Below, in pieces: positions 34,839 through 43,846 of a stretch of 48,521 nt of DNA. The stretch spans positions 1-48,521 of the forward strand of contig BACX01000818.1 of NCBI GenBank assembly GCA_000333335.1. Reading direction: 5' to 3'. This stretch comes from Sphingomonas-like bacterium B12 (lineage in GTDB: Bacteria > Pseudomonadota > Alphaproteobacteria > Sphingomonadales > Sphingomonadaceae). Within the stretch, counting starts at the first letter, position 1. The number at the start of each line of letters is the position of its first letter. A program made the translations under genes and the position numbers. Under the pieces are notes generated by a model. The model made no database searches, was not told the DNA's origin, and saw only the letters and a program-made list of their open reading frames with translations.

Positions 34839-36242
34839 ATGCAGCCCTCGCCGCACCCCGGAACGCCGACCGAGCGATTGCGCCTGCGGGACATCCGCAA
34901 CACCAGCACATTCCGGCTGACGCTTCTGCTCGGGCTGGTCGCACTCGCCGGCGTGGTCATGCTGACGGTGCTGGTCTATCTGCTGTCGGCCCGCGAATTG
35001 ACCGCCCGCAGCAATCGAATCCTGCGGGCGGAAGCGGCCCAGCTGATGACGAACCCGGTCTCGTCACTGCCCGCCGCGGTGCGCGTGGCGATGTCGCGAA
35101 ACAATGGCGGCGGGTTCGACTATTACGGCCTGCTGGATGCCAACCATCGGCGGATCGCGGGGACACTGAGCGGCTCGTCCGGTTTCGAGATTGATCAGCC
35201 CAGGGATCTTCCTGCAAAACCGGGGGCGCACGGCCCCATACGCGAGCTGGCGGTGCGGTTGCCGACCGGTGAGATCCTGCTCGTAGGGCACGATATCACG
35301 CCGATCGTCGACCTCAGGCGACGGGTCATGATCGTGCTCGTGGCAAGCGCCTTCACCATCGCGCTCATGGTCGTCGCGTCGGCCATCGCGCTCAGCCTCG
35401 CGCCGCTGCGGCGCGTCGGCCAGCTCCAGCGCATCGCGCACGAAATCGCCGCCGGACATCTCGAACGACGTATGCCCACCATCGGTCGCGGCGACGAGCT
35501 CGATCTGTTGGCCGGCACGGTCAACACGATGGTGGACGAAGTGGGTCGCGTCATCGGGCAGGTGAAATCCGTCACCGATGCGATCGCCCACGACCTGCGC
35601 ACGCCACTCACCCGCCTGCGCGCCCATCTCGATCGTGCCCGGAAGCAGGAAGACATCGATCCCGACACCGCCGAGCGGCTCGATCTCGCGATGGCCGATC
35701 TCGATACCGTGCTGGAACGCTTCACCGCCCTGCTCCGCATATCGGAGATCGAGGCCGGTAGCCGCCGCGCCGGTTTCGCCGAGGTGCCGCTCGATCCGTT
35801 GCTGAGATCGCTGGTCGAGCTCTATCAACCGCTGGCCGAGGATCGGGGCATGGCGATCGACCTGCATCTCCATCCGGGCCTTGTGGTGCAGGGTGACCGG
35901 AACCTGCTGGTCGAAGCGATCAGCAACCTGATCGACAATGCAATCAAGTTCGCGCCCGAAGGCGGCCGCATCGTGGTGTCTGTGTCCCGCGCCGACAATG
36001 GGCTGGCGATCGAGGTGCGCGACAACGGCCCCGGAATCGCGCCGGATCAGCGACAATCCGTCTTGCGCCGGTTTGATCGCGGAAGCGCCTCCGCCCAGAT
36101 ACCGGGATCGGGGCTGGGCCTGAGCGTCGTCGTCGCCGTCGTCCACCTTCACCAATTCGCCCTGGCGCTGGACGACGCCGCACCCGGATTGATCGTCCGC
36201 ATCTTCGCTCCGGACCAGCCGGGCGCCCCTATCCAGCCGTGA
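34839..36242 (+). CDS. Sensor histidine kinase (HAMP type)
   Basis: A 467-residue membrane kinase. Two membrane helices at about 27-50 and 163-187 enclose a periplasmic sensor of about 110 residues. HAMP follows (about 187-240), then the phospho-acceptor helix AIAHDLRTPLTRL (His251), N box NLIDNAIKFAPEGG, G1 DNGPGIAP and G2 GSGLGLSVV. The ATG at 34839 is the first after the regulator stop. A GTGAAATTCATTTCAC site overlaps its stop codon and lies ahead of the RND gene. The signal it senses is unknown; efflux context suggests a toxic solute or envelope stress. Confidence 0.92.
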   Translation: MQPSPHPGTPTERLRLRDIRNTSTFRLTLLLGLVALAGVVMLTVLVYLLSARELTARSNRILRAEAAQLMTNPVSSLPAAVRVAMSRNNGGGFDYYGLLDANHRRIAGTLSGSSGFEIDQPRDLPAKPGAHGPIRELAVRLPTGEILLVGHDITPIVDLRRRVMIVLVASAFTIALMVVASAIALSLAPLRRVGQLQRIAHEIAAGHLERRMPTIGRGDELDLLAGTVNTMVDEVGRVIGQVKSVTDAIAHDLRTPLTRLRAHLDRARKQEDIDPDTAERLDLAMADLDTVLERFTALLRISEIEAGSRRAGFAEVPLDPLLRSLVELYQPLAEDRGMAIDLHLHPGLVVQGDRNLLVEAISNLIDNAIKFAPEGGRIVVSVSRADNGLAIEVRDNGPGIAPDQRQSVLRRFDRGSASAQIPGSGLGLSVVVAVVHLHQFALALDDAAPGLIVRIFAPDQPGAPIQP

Positions 36243-36254
36243 AATTCATTTCAC
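36239..36254. promoter_or_regulatory. Predicted regulator site, copy 3 (before the RND operon)
   Basis: GTGAAATTCATTTCAC overlapping the kinase TGA, 102 bases before the RND ATG. With the next four bases it is identical over 20 bases to the copy at 33450. Confidence 0.66.
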
Positions 36255-36355
36255 TAGCCTGATCGTCCCATCGCGTCGAAGAGGCGGGGGTCGGTGCTGC
36301 ACTGCAGCGCATCCCCCCTCGCGCTGCGCAGCATCGGCATCGTGTTCGCATCGGG

Positions 36356-39300
36356 ATGGCCATGCTTCAGCTCGTCAAACTAGCGCTCAGCAAGCCTTAT
36401 ACGTTCGTGGTTCTCGCGATCCTGATCCTGCTTTCGGGCGGGGTCGCGTGGGAAACGACGCCAACCGACATCTTTCCGGACATCAAGATCCCGGTGATCG
36501 CGGCCGTGTGGACCTATAACGGCCTGCCGCCCGATCAGATGGCCGGGCGCGTCGTTCGATATTACGAGCAGAATCTGTCGGCGACCGTCAACGACATCCA
36601 GCATATCGAAAGCCAGTCGATGAACGGCGTGGCGGTGGTGAAGATCTTCTTCCAGCCGGGCGTCGATATCCGCACCGCGTCCGCGCAGGTGACGGCCTCC
36701 TCGCAGACGGTGCTGAAGCAGTTGCCGCCGGGCATCACGCCGCCGCAGATCCTGAACTATTCGGCATCGACGGTGCCGATCCTGCAGCTCGCGCTGTCCT
36801 CCAAGACCCTTTCCGAAAAGGCGATCTTCGACGCGGGCCAAAATTTCATCCGGCCTTCGCTGGCGACGGTGCCCGGTGCCGCGATGCCCACGCCCTATGG
36901 CGGCCGCGTCCGCCAGATCCAGATCGATCTCGATCCCGCGGCGCTGCAGGCACGCAAGCTCTCCGCCACCGACGTCGGCCTCGCGCTGGCCGCGCAGAAC
37001 CAGATCGTTCCGGCCGGCACCGCCAAGATCGGCCAGTACGAATATTATTTCCAGCTCAACAACAGCCCCGAGGTGATCGACCACCTCAACGATCTGCCGA
37101 TCAAGACGGTGGATGGCACCACCGTCTACATGCGCGACGTCGCCCATGTCCGCGACGGCTCGCCGCCGCAGCAGAACGTGGTGCATGTCGATGGCAGCCG
37201 CTCGGTGCTGGTGACGGTGCTCAAGGCCGGTTCCGCCTCGACCATCGACATCGTGGACGGCGTGAAGAAGCTGCTGCCCAAGCTGCAACAGACGCTGCCG
37301 GCCGGCCTCGACATCCAGACGCTGTCGGATCAGTCGCTGTTCGTGAAGGGCGCCGTGGCGGGCGTGGTTCGCGAAGGCGTGATCGCCGCCGCGCTCACCT
37401 CGCTGATGATCCTGCTGTTCCTCGGCTCCTGGCGCTCCACCGTCATCATCGCGGCGTCGATCCCGCTCGCCATCCTGGCGGCGGTGGCGGGCCTCTCGGT
37501 GGCCGGCGAGACGTTGAACGTGATGACACTGGGCGGCCTCGCGCTGGCCGTCGGCATCCTCGTCGACGACGCCACCGTCACCATCGAGAACATCAACTGG
37601 CACCTGGAGCAGGGCAAGACGGTCCGCCAGTCGATCCTCGACGGCGCGGAGCAGATCGTGCGCCCGGCGCTGGTATCGCTGCTGTGCATCTGCATCGCCT
37701 TCGTGCCGATGTTCTTCCTTCCCGGCGTCGCGGGCTTCCTGTTCGCGCCGATGGCCAAGGCGGTGGTGTTCGCGATGATCGCCAGCTTCGTTCTGTCGCG
37801 CACGCTGGTGCCGGCGATGGGCAACTATCTGCTGCGCGACCATGCGAGCGAGCACACCGCCGAAATCATGCTCAGCCACGATGCGATGGCGGGCCGGCCG
37901 AAGAGCCGCAACCCGTTCCGTCGCTTCCAGCAGGGTTTCGAGCATCGTTTCGAGAAGATCCGCACCTATTACGTCGCCATACTGGCCTTCGCCCTGGCGC
38001 GCCGGCGCATGTTCGTGCCGGGCTTCATGGCGGTGGTGCTGATCTCCTTCGCGCTCATCCCGATGCTGGGGCGCAATTTCTTCCCCAGCATCGATTCCGG
38101 CCAGATCGACCTGCACGTCCGCGCGCCCGTCGGCACCCGGCTGGAGGAGACATCCGCGCTGTTCGGCCGGATCGAGGATCGCATCCGGGCGACCATTCCG
38201 CCCGATCAGATCGTGTCCGTCGTCGACAATATCGGACAGCCGGTATCGGGCATCAACAACGCCTATTCCAACACCGGCACCGTCGGCCCGCAGGATGGCG
38301 ACATCCTCGTCACCCTGTCGGAAGATCACAAGCCGACCGCGGGCTATGTGCGGACGCTGCGCAAGCTGCTGCCCGATGCCTTCCCCGGCTCCACCTTCTC
38401 CTTCCTGCCGGCGGACATGATCAGCCAGATCCTGAACTTCGGCGCTCCGGCCCCGATCGACGTCAAGGTCATGGGTCCGGACGTGAAGGGCGACGAGGCC
38501 TATGCCCACGTGCTCGTCGAGAAGATGAGCCATATCGCGGGCATCGCCGACGTGCGGCTCCAGCAGGCCAACGACTATCCGGCGCTCGCCTTCAACGTGG
38601 ATCGCAGCCAGGCCGATCGCCTCGGCATCACCGAGAATGACGTGACGCGCAGCGTTTCCACCAACCTCGCCGGCAGTCTCCAGATCGCGCCGACCTTCTG
38701 GCTCAATCCCAAGAACGGCGTGTCCTACCCGATCGTCGTGCAGACGCCGCAATATCGCACGGACAGCATGGCGGATCTGGACAACATCCCCGTCACCGGA
38801 TCGCAGCCCGGCGATTTCCAGGTGCTGGGCGCGCTCGGCAGCATGCATCGCCAGCCTTCGCCGGCCGTGGTGACGCACTATGCCGTGCAGTCGGCCTACG
38901 ATGTCTACGCGACCACGCAGGGACGCGATCTGGGCGCCGTCGCCGGCGATATCGACAAAATCCTGAAGGACACCGCGCACGATCAGCCCAAGGGCGCGAC
39001 CGTCAGCCTGCGCGGGCAGGTCGAGACGATGAACACGGCCTTCACCGGCCTGATCCTCGGTCTGCTCGGTGCGATCGTGCTGATCTACCTGCTGATCGTG
39101 GTGAACTTCCAGAGCTGGGTCGATCCGGCGGTGATCGTCTCGGCGCTGCCCGCGGCGCTCGCCGGTATCGTCTGGATGCTGTTCGCGACGCACACGCCGC
39201 TCTCCGTGCCGGCGCTGACGGGGGCGATCATGTGCATGGGCGTCGCCACCGCCAACTCGGTGCTGGTCATCAGCTTCGCCCGCGATCGCCTCGCGGAACT

Positions 39301-39589
39301 GGGCGACGCCATGCAGGCCGCGGCCGAGGCCGGCGCGACCCGCTTCCGCCCGGTACTGATGACCGCGCTCGCCATGATCATCGGCATGATGCCGATGGCG
39401 CTGGGGCTGGGCGAAGGCGGCGAACAGAACGCCCCGCTCGGCCGCGCCGTCATCGGCGGGCTGATCTGCGCCACCATCGCCACGCTCGTCTTCGTGCCGG
39501 TCGTCTTCTCGATCGCGCACCGCAAGCATGGCCGCACCACCGATCCCTCTCCCGAACCCGTCCAAGGACATCCCGTCTATGCAGAGTGA
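36356..39589 (+). CDS. RND-family inner-membrane efflux pump (HAE1 type)
   Basis: A 1077-residue RND transporter. The N-terminal helix (about 13-30) is followed by the porter domain (TPTDIFPDIKIPVI and the segment AVWTYNGLPPDQMAGRVV). The proton-relay pair Asp404/Asp405 lies in GILVDDATVTIENI of helix 4. A second half repeats the plan after about residue 540, as RND proteins do. The sequence lacks hallmarks of heavy-metal RND pumps, so organic solutes are more likely. No convincing Shine-Dalgarno precedes the ATG at 36356; a second ATG two codons on is possible. It is the first gene of a pump-adaptor-channel operon. Confidence 0.93.
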   Translation: MAMLQLVKLALSKPYTFVVLAILILLSGGVAWETTPTDIFPDIKIPVIAAVWTYNGLPPDQMAGRVVRYYEQNLSATVNDIQHIESQSMNGVAVVKIFFQPGVDIRTASAQVTASSQTVLKQLPPGITPPQILNYSASTVPILQLALSSKTLSEKAIFDAGQNFIRPSLATVPGAAMPTPYGGRVRQIQIDLDPAALQARKLSATDVGLALAAQNQIVPAGTAKIGQYEYYFQLNNSPEVIDHLNDLPIKTVDGTTVYMRDVAHVRDGSPPQQNVVHVDGSRSVLVTVLKAGSASTIDIVDGVKKLLPKLQQTLPAGLDIQTLSDQSLFVKGAVAGVVREGVIAAALTSLMILLFLGSWRSTVIIAASIPLAILAAVAGLSVAGETLNVMTLGGLALAVGILVDDATVTIENINWHLEQGKTVRQSILDGAEQIVRPALVSLLCICIAFVPMFFLPGVAGFLFAPMAKAVVFAMIASFVLSRTLVPAMGNYLLRDHASEHTAEIMLSHDAMAGRPKSRNPFRRFQQGFEHRFEKIRTYYVAILAFALARRRMFVPGFMAVVLISFALIPMLGRNFFPSIDSGQIDLHVRAPVGTRLEETSALFGRIEDRIRATIPPDQIVSVVDNIGQPVSGINNAYSNTGTVGPQDGDILVTLSEDHKPTAGYVRTLRKLLPDAFPGSTFSFLPADMISQILNFGAPAPIDVKVMGPDVKGDEAYAHVLVEKMSHIAGIADVRLQQANDYPALAFNVDRSQADRLGITENDVTRSVSTNLAGSLQIAPTFWLNPKNGVSYPIVVQTPQYRTDSMADLDNIPVTGSQPGDFQVLGALGSMHRQPSPAVVTHYAVQSAYDVYATTQGRDLGAVAGDIDKILKDTAHDQPKGATVSLRGQVETMNTAFTGLILGLLGAIVLIYLLIVVNFQSWVDPAVIVSALPAALAGIVWMLFATHTPLSVPALTGAIMCMGVATANSVLVISFARDRLAELGDAMQAAAEAGATRFRPVLMTALAMIIGMMPMALGLGEGGEQNAPLGRAVIGGLICATIATLVFVPVVFSIAHRKHGRTTDPSPEPVQGHPVYAE

Positions 39590-40739
39590 CACCATGGCCG
39601 AGGCCCCTGCCGCGCCGAAGGGACTGAAGATGGCCGGCGTCGCCGCCGTGATCGTCGCCGCCGGCGTGGTCGTCGCCGGAACGATGAGCCGCGCCAGCGA
39701 AACGCATCAGGCGCAAAGCCGGTCGGACGCGCGATCGGTGCCGACGGTGCAGCTCGTGTCGGTCAAGGCGTCATCCGCGACCGACGGGCTGACGCTGCCG
39801 GGCACCATGGCCGCATGGAACGCCGCCAAGCTCTATGCGCGGGTCGGCGGCTACGTGCAGGGCTGGTCCAAGGATATCGGCGCCGAGGTCGGCGGCGGCA
39901 CCCCCCTCGGCACGATCGAGACGCCCGAGCTGGACCAGCAGATCATCCAGGCGCGCGCCGCATTGGCCAAGGCCAAGGCGGATGCCTCGCTCGCCAAATC
40001 GACGGCCGCCCGGTGGAACGACCTGCTCACCGATCATTCGGTGTCCGAGCAGGAAGCCGACGAGAAGAACGGCGATCTCGCTGCCAAGAACGCATCCGTG
40101 CAGGGGGCGGAGGCCGATCTCGGCCGGCTGATGGCGCTCAAGTCCTACGCCACGGTGCGCGCGCCCTTCGCCGGCCTGGTGACGGCGCGCAACGTCGATA
40201 TCGGCGATCTCGTCGGCCCCGGCGCGACGACACAGCAGCCGATGTTCTCGGTCGCCGACGTGCGCCGCATCCGCCTCTACGTCAGCGTCCCGCAGACCTA
40301 TGCGGCGGCGATGATGCCGGGCCTCGCCGCGACGTTGACGGTGCCGGATCAGCCCGGCCGCACCTTCGACGCACAGGTGATCGGCACATCGGGATCGATC
40401 AACCCGCAGACCGGCACGCTGCAAGTCCAGCTCGTCGCTGACAATCCCGGCGAGGTGCTTAAACCCGGCGGCTATGCGCAGGTGAAGTTCTCGGTGCCTG
40501 GCGAGGCCGGCACCGTGACGATCCCGTCGAGCAGCCTCGTCTTCCGCGCGGCCGGTACGCAGGTCGCGATGGTCGATCCGAACGACCATATCCACATGCA
40601 GCCGGTGACGCTCGGGCGCGATCTCGGCGGCACGGTGGAGGTCGTTTCCGGGCTCGGCCGGAACGCCAGGATCGTAGACAACCCGCCCGATTCGATCGCG
40701 CAGGGCGAGCTGGTGCGTGTCGGCAACGACCATGGCTGA
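39579..40739 (+). CDS. RND membrane-fusion (adaptor) protein
   Basis: A 386-residue periplasmic adaptor. One N-terminal membrane helix (about 18-35), the lipoyl half-motif around GGYVQGWSKDIGAEVGGGTPL, an alpha-hairpin (about 115-185, rich in Ala/Lys/Glu) and the second lipoyl half (TVRAPFAGLVTARNVDIGDLV) are in order, then beta-barrel and membrane-proximal domains. The ATG at 39579 is preceded by AAGGA and overlaps the pump gene by 11 bases. An ATG five codons later is an alternative. It links the pump to the outer-membrane channel encoded next. Confidence 0.9.
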   Translation: MQSDTMAEAPAAPKGLKMAGVAAVIVAAGVVVAGTMSRASETHQAQSRSDARSVPTVQLVSVKASSATDGLTLPGTMAAWNAAKLYARVGGYVQGWSKDIGAEVGGGTPLGTIETPELDQQIIQARAALAKAKADASLAKSTAARWNDLLTDHSVSEQEADEKNGDLAAKNASVQGAEADLGRLMALKSYATVRAPFAGLVTARNVDIGDLVGPGATTQQPMFSVADVRRIRLYVSVPQTYAAAMMPGLAATLTVPDQPGRTFDAQVIGTSGSINPQTGTLQVQLVADNPGEVLKPGGYAQVKFSVPGEAGTVTIPSSSLVFRAAGTQVAMVDPNDHIHMQPVTLGRDLGGTVEVVSGLGRNARIVDNPPDSIAQGELVRVGNDHG

Positions 40740-42174
40740 GGCACGCCGACTGCTGGCGCTGGCGGGGCTGACGGCGTTGGCCGGATGCTCCTTCGCGCCG
40801 GCCTATCACCCGCCCGCGGCCGTAACCCCCGTCGCCTTCAAAGAGGTCGGCCCGTGGCAGCCGGCCGCGCCCGCCGGTCTCTCCGCCGCGGGCGACTGGT
40901 GGACGGTCTATAACGATTCGACGCTGAACAGCCTCGCCGCGAAGATCGCCACCGACAACCCGACGCTGGCGGGTGCGCTCGGCCGCTACGACGAAGCGCG
41001 CGCCTATCTGGCGGAGGCGCGATCGGGCCTGTTCCCCCATATCGGGATCAACGCCGACATCACCGACAATCGGCAATCGGACAATCGCCCGCTGCGCGGC
41101 TCCAACCAGCCCGATCTCTACCCGGCCGACACGGTAGGGGGCGATATCGGCTACGAACTTGATCTTTGGGGCCGGGTGCACAACTCCGTCGCCGCCGGCA
41201 AGGCCGAGGCGCAGGCGAGCGGCGACGATCTCGCCGCACTTCGCCTCAGCCTGCAGGCGAGGCTCGCGACAAGCTATTTCGCGCTGCGCGGCTACGACCG
41301 GCAGATCGATCTTCTCCAAAAGACGGTCGACGCCTTCTCCAAGGCCGACGCCATGACGCGGCGCCGCTTCCAGGGCGGCATCGCCAACGGCATCGCCACC
41401 GGCCAATCCGGCGCCGAACTGGCCGAGGCGCAGGCCCAGTTGGAGGAGGTCCGCAACGCCCGTGCGCTGACCGAGCACGCCATCGCCAGCCTCGTCGGCA
41501 CCCCCGCCTCCAGCTTCACGATCGCGGCCGCGCCGGTCGATCTCGCCGTCCCGGACGTGCCGGTCGGCCTGCCTTCCACCCTGCTCCAGCGCCGGCCCGA
41601 CGTGGCGGCCGCCGAACGGCGCATGTACGCCGCCAACCGCGAGATCGGCGTCGCCAAGGCAGCTTTCTTCCCGTCCATCTCGCTGAGCGGCCAGGGCGGC
41701 TTCCAGAATACCGGCCTGCCGAGCCTGTTCACCGCGCCGAACATCTTCTGGTCGGTGGGCCCAAGCGCGGTGCTCAATCTGTTCGATGGCGGCCGCCGCC
41801 GCGCACAGGTCGCGGTCGCGCGGGCGAGTTGGCGCCAGGCGACCGCCGACTATCGCGGGCAAGTGCTCAAGGCCTTTCAGGATGTCGAGGACGGCCTGTC
41901 GCAGCTCAACCATCTCGGTGCGGAAGGCGCGGCCGAGGATCGTGCGGTCGATCAGGCCGCGCAGGCGGAACGCCTCACGCTCAACCGCTACGTAAAGGGC
42001 GCGGTCAACTACCTCGACGTCGTGTCTGCGCAGACCACGGCGCTGCGCGTCCGCCAGCAGGCGATCGCGCTCGATACCCAGCGCCTGCAAGCGAGCGTCG
42101 CCCTGATCCAGGCGATCGGCGGCGGCTGGACGGCGAACACCCCAGAACCAGCTCCCTCAGCCAGCAAGGGATAA
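40732..42174 (+). CDS. Outer-membrane efflux lipoprotein (NodT/OprM type)
   Basis: A 480-residue TolC-like channel with a lipoprotein signal: LAGC at 16-19, Cys19 being lipidated. Two OEP repeats follow, with DLWGRVHNSVAAGKAEAQA in the first and RRPDVAAAERRMYAANREIG in the second, as in NodT-family proteins. The ATG at 40732 overlaps the adaptor stop by eight bases. Together with the pump and adaptor it forms a complete tripartite efflux system. The C terminus ends in a short Pro/Ser tail (PEPAPSASKG). Confidence 0.92.
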   Translation: MAEARRLLALAGLTALAGCSFAPAYHPPAAVTPVAFKEVGPWQPAAPAGLSAAGDWWTVYNDSTLNSLAAKIATDNPTLAGALGRYDEARAYLAEARSGLFPHIGINADITDNRQSDNRPLRGSNQPDLYPADTVGGDIGYELDLWGRVHNSVAAGKAEAQASGDDLAALRLSLQARLATSYFALRGYDRQIDLLQKTVDAFSKADAMTRRRFQGGIANGIATGQSGAELAEAQAQLEEVRNARALTEHAIASLVGTPASSFTIAAAPVDLAVPDVPVGLPSTLLQRRPDVAAAERRMYAANREIGVAKAAFFPSISLSGQGGFQNTGLPSLFTAPNIFWSVGPSAVLNLFDGGRRRAQVAVARASWRQATADYRGQVLKAFQDVEDGLSQLNHLGAEGAAEDRAVDQAAQAERLTLNRYVKGAVNYLDVVSAQTTALRVRQQAIALDTQRLQASVALIQAIGGGWTANTPEPAPSASKG

Positions 42175-42178
42175 CGAC

Positions 42179-42565
42179 ATGACAAAGCGGATCTGGATCA
42201 TCTGCGCGGGTCTCGCGGCCGCAGTTGCCGGTCCCGCGATGGCCCTGCCGCCGCTGCCCGATTGGCAGCAGCTGGAAAGCTATCATGAACAAGACAATGG
42301 CACCGGAGTGGCCCGGCGAAGCATACTTGCCGCGTTGCCGCCGGGAACACCCATTTTAACCGCCCGCGCGACGCTGATCGCCGATGGCGCCACCTGCCGG
42401 CAACCACAAAAGAGGCAAGGCGTCGAAAAATGCCTAATCCACCAGTATTCGCTGCTCGACGGGGCGGCGGACGATGTGCGTTGGACGCTCACGCTGAAGG
42501 AAGAGCGGGGCCAGATTTCATCGATCCTGGTTGATCGTTACGTCGATCGGCATGGCTCCGCTTGA
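42179..42565 (+). CDS. Small exported protein, paralogue of the one at 33652
   Basis: A 128-residue protein with a signal peptide (MTKRIWIICAGLAAAVAG to AMA, 1-22). The mature part keeps the paralogue pattern: LPPGTP (53-58), GATCR with Cys73, EKC with Cys85, DDVRWTL and VDRYVDRHG. It begins four bases after the channel gene stop, so it is the fourth gene of the RND operon. Two cysteines twelve apart could form a periplasmic disulfide. I do not recognise a named family, and its function is unknown. Confidence 0.8.
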   Translation: MTKRIWIICAGLAAAVAGPAMALPPLPDWQQLESYHEQDNGTGVARRSILAALPPGTPILTARATLIADGATCRQPQKRQGVEKCLIHQYSLLDGAADDVRWTLTLKEERGQISSILVDRYVDRHGSA

Positions 42566-42658
42566 CGGCACCGGCGGAGCATACGACCTTAATACTTGTG
42601 GACATCTGTCAGGGCCGCGCCGCCCGGGATGGGCGTTCTGCTGCTAATCCGGTTCATT

Positions 42659-42676
42659 AAAACGGACATCCGTTTT
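42659..42676. repeat. 18-bp palindrome AAAACGGACATCCGTTTT
   Basis: Perfect 8-base arms (AAAACGGA / TCCGTTTT) around CA, 94 bases after the last gene of the RND operon and about 65 bases before the transposase remnant. It may be an operator, the end of the lost element or a weak transcription stop. Confidence 0.45.
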
Positions 42677-42739
42677 AGGTAGAGGCTCCGTTGAAACGGG
42701 GCATGGAGATCGAGCAGCGCGGCGTCGAGGCGCAAGCGT

Positions 42740-42976
42740 TCAAGCTTTCATCGATGCCATAAGCTTGGAACATCGAGCAGAGAAATGGCGCGTTTTAATG
42801 TCGTAGGCGAGGATGTGAAGGCCGATCTCGATTCCGACATTTTCGAGCTTTCGCATCTTGAAGTGGCTTTGCCCCATCCAGTCTTTGAGCGTGCCGAAAA
42901 CATTTTTAACGGTTCTTCGCCGCACACGCATGGCGCCGGGGATGCGGTCTAACCGGGTCTGCATGCCTTGGTAGGA
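42740..42976 (-). mobile_element. 3' fragment of an IS1182-type transposase gene
   Basis: About 78 codons on the minus strand read MQTRLDRIPGAMRVRRRTVK, then FGTLKDWMG, HFKMRKLENVGIEIGLHILAY. These match the C-terminal block of IS1182-family DDE transposases (usually RRxTVEHPFGTLKxWMG...HFLxRxL..V..E..L..LAYN). The N-terminal and catalytic parts are missing, the reading ends abruptly to the right of 42976, and no intact terminal repeats could be assigned. It is a dead remnant. It suggests past insertion or deletion next to the RND operon. Confidence 0.72.
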
Positions 42977-43394
42977 AGCGGATCTTCCCGGTTCCGACGA
43001 ACGGCACGGATTGATGGGGTGCGGTCAGGGCATGCTGATAAAGCGGAAGGGCTGCTTCAGCTTGTTCAATCGTCAAAACCGGACCGAGAACTTTACACCA
43101 GGCATCGCCATTTCGATGTCGAAAAAGATAGACCGGACGTGGCAAAGCGGACCGACGGCAATAAGGAATGGCTTCGCGGGCCGGCAATGTTCGTGATTGG
43201 CGCCTCCCTGCCCGGCCGCTCGCGACCACGCAAAGGCATTCGGCCACCAAGTCGGGCTTCCTACAAGCGCTCATTCCTGGACCGATCGTGCCCTCATTGC
43301 AGGCACTGCAATCTGAATGTAATTGCCCCCGTCGATCAACTAGGGTGATTCTGCGTTCGAGGCAGCGGGTGAGATCACGCGAATCTCCCACGCC

Positions 43395-43412
43395 GATACA
43401 AAGTGTTACGAA
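43395..43412 (+). promoter_or_regulatory. Predicted response-regulator box before the EF-hand gene
   Basis: GATACAAAGTGTTACGAA carries a TACAAA/TACGAA direct repeat with 10-base spacing, one helical turn. It matches 45926-45943 at 14 of 18 bases. The form recalls the RstA box (TACATNTNGTTACA). Confidence 0.52.
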
Positions 43413-43501
43413 AGTGCACCGGACGACAGAACGGCAACCGCGGGCGTTGGGCTAGACCGGCGAAGGCTCGACCATGCGAGCTTTCAACCAGGAGGTATTC
43501 C

Positions 43502-43771
43502 ATGAAGCGTACTGCGATCGCGATTGCGTTCACCGCCGTCATTTCCGCCTACGCGACGGCCTCGCTCGCGCAGACGGCCCCGGCCGCCGGTGCGGACAAG
43601 GCCCGCGAAATGTTCGAAAAGGCGGACACCGACCATGACGGCACTCTCTCGCTCGACGAATGGAAGGCGGCCGGCCGGCGCGAGCGCGGCTTTCAGATGA
43701 TCGATGCAAACCATGATGGCAAGATCACCCCGGACGAACTGCGCGCGGCAGCCGCGAAGCGTGGGCAGTGA
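43502..43771 (+). CDS. Exported EF-hand calcium-binding protein
   Basis: An 89-residue protein with a signal peptide (MKRTAIAIAFTAVISAYATASLA, 1-23) and two EF-hand loops: DTDHDGTLSLDE and DANHDGKITPDE, each with the expected acidic residues at loop positions 1, 3, 5 and 12. AGGAGG lies ahead of the ATG. Small periplasmic EF-hand proteins of this kind are common in alphaproteobacteria; they bind calcium, but roles are poorly known. It precedes the second two-component system after a large hairpin, and a box similar to one before the RcnB-like gene lies 90 bases upstream. Confidence 0.9.
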   Translation: MKRTAIAIAFTAVISAYATASLAQTAPAAGADKAREMFEKADTDHDGTLSLDEWKAAGRRERGFQMIDANHDGKITPDELRAAAAKRGQ

Positions 43772-43777
43772 TCTGGT

Positions 43778-43808
43778 AAAGCCCCTGGGGGCACATAGCC
43801 CCCGGGGG
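43778..43808 (+). terminator. Hairpin after the EF-hand gene
   Basis: Thirteen-base stem AGCCCCTGGGGGC / GCCCCCGGGGGCT (one wobble) with a 5-base loop, starting seven bases after the stop. The T-tract is poor (CTATTC), so it may terminate only partly. Confidence 0.62.
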
Positions 43809-43846
43809 CTATTCGGGCACTTGCCGGCAAGGGAAAGGAAGTATCC

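Larger units (their letters stand above)
42566..43501. other. 936-base decayed region with insertion-sequence debris
   Basis: No intact gene is seen. It holds a palindrome (42659-42676), a transposase 3' fragment on the minus strand (42740-42976) and, near its right end, a direct repeat before the EF-hand gene (43395-43412). Between about 42980 and 43390 the short open frames on both strands have no recognisable domain. Base composition is lower in G+C than the flanking genes, in keeping with a foreign or decaying insert. Confidence 0.6.

Noticed and set aside
36380-39595. Open frame of about 1071 codons on the minus strand opposite the RND pump gene
   Set aside because: It is the antisense of a clear RND gene; its protein is Arg/His/Asp-rich without domains, a usual effect of GC-rich codon bias.
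42968-43348. 126-codon plus-strand frame in the decayed region
   Set aside because: No signal peptide, domain or ribosome-binding site, and competing frames of like quality on the other strand; treated as non-coding.
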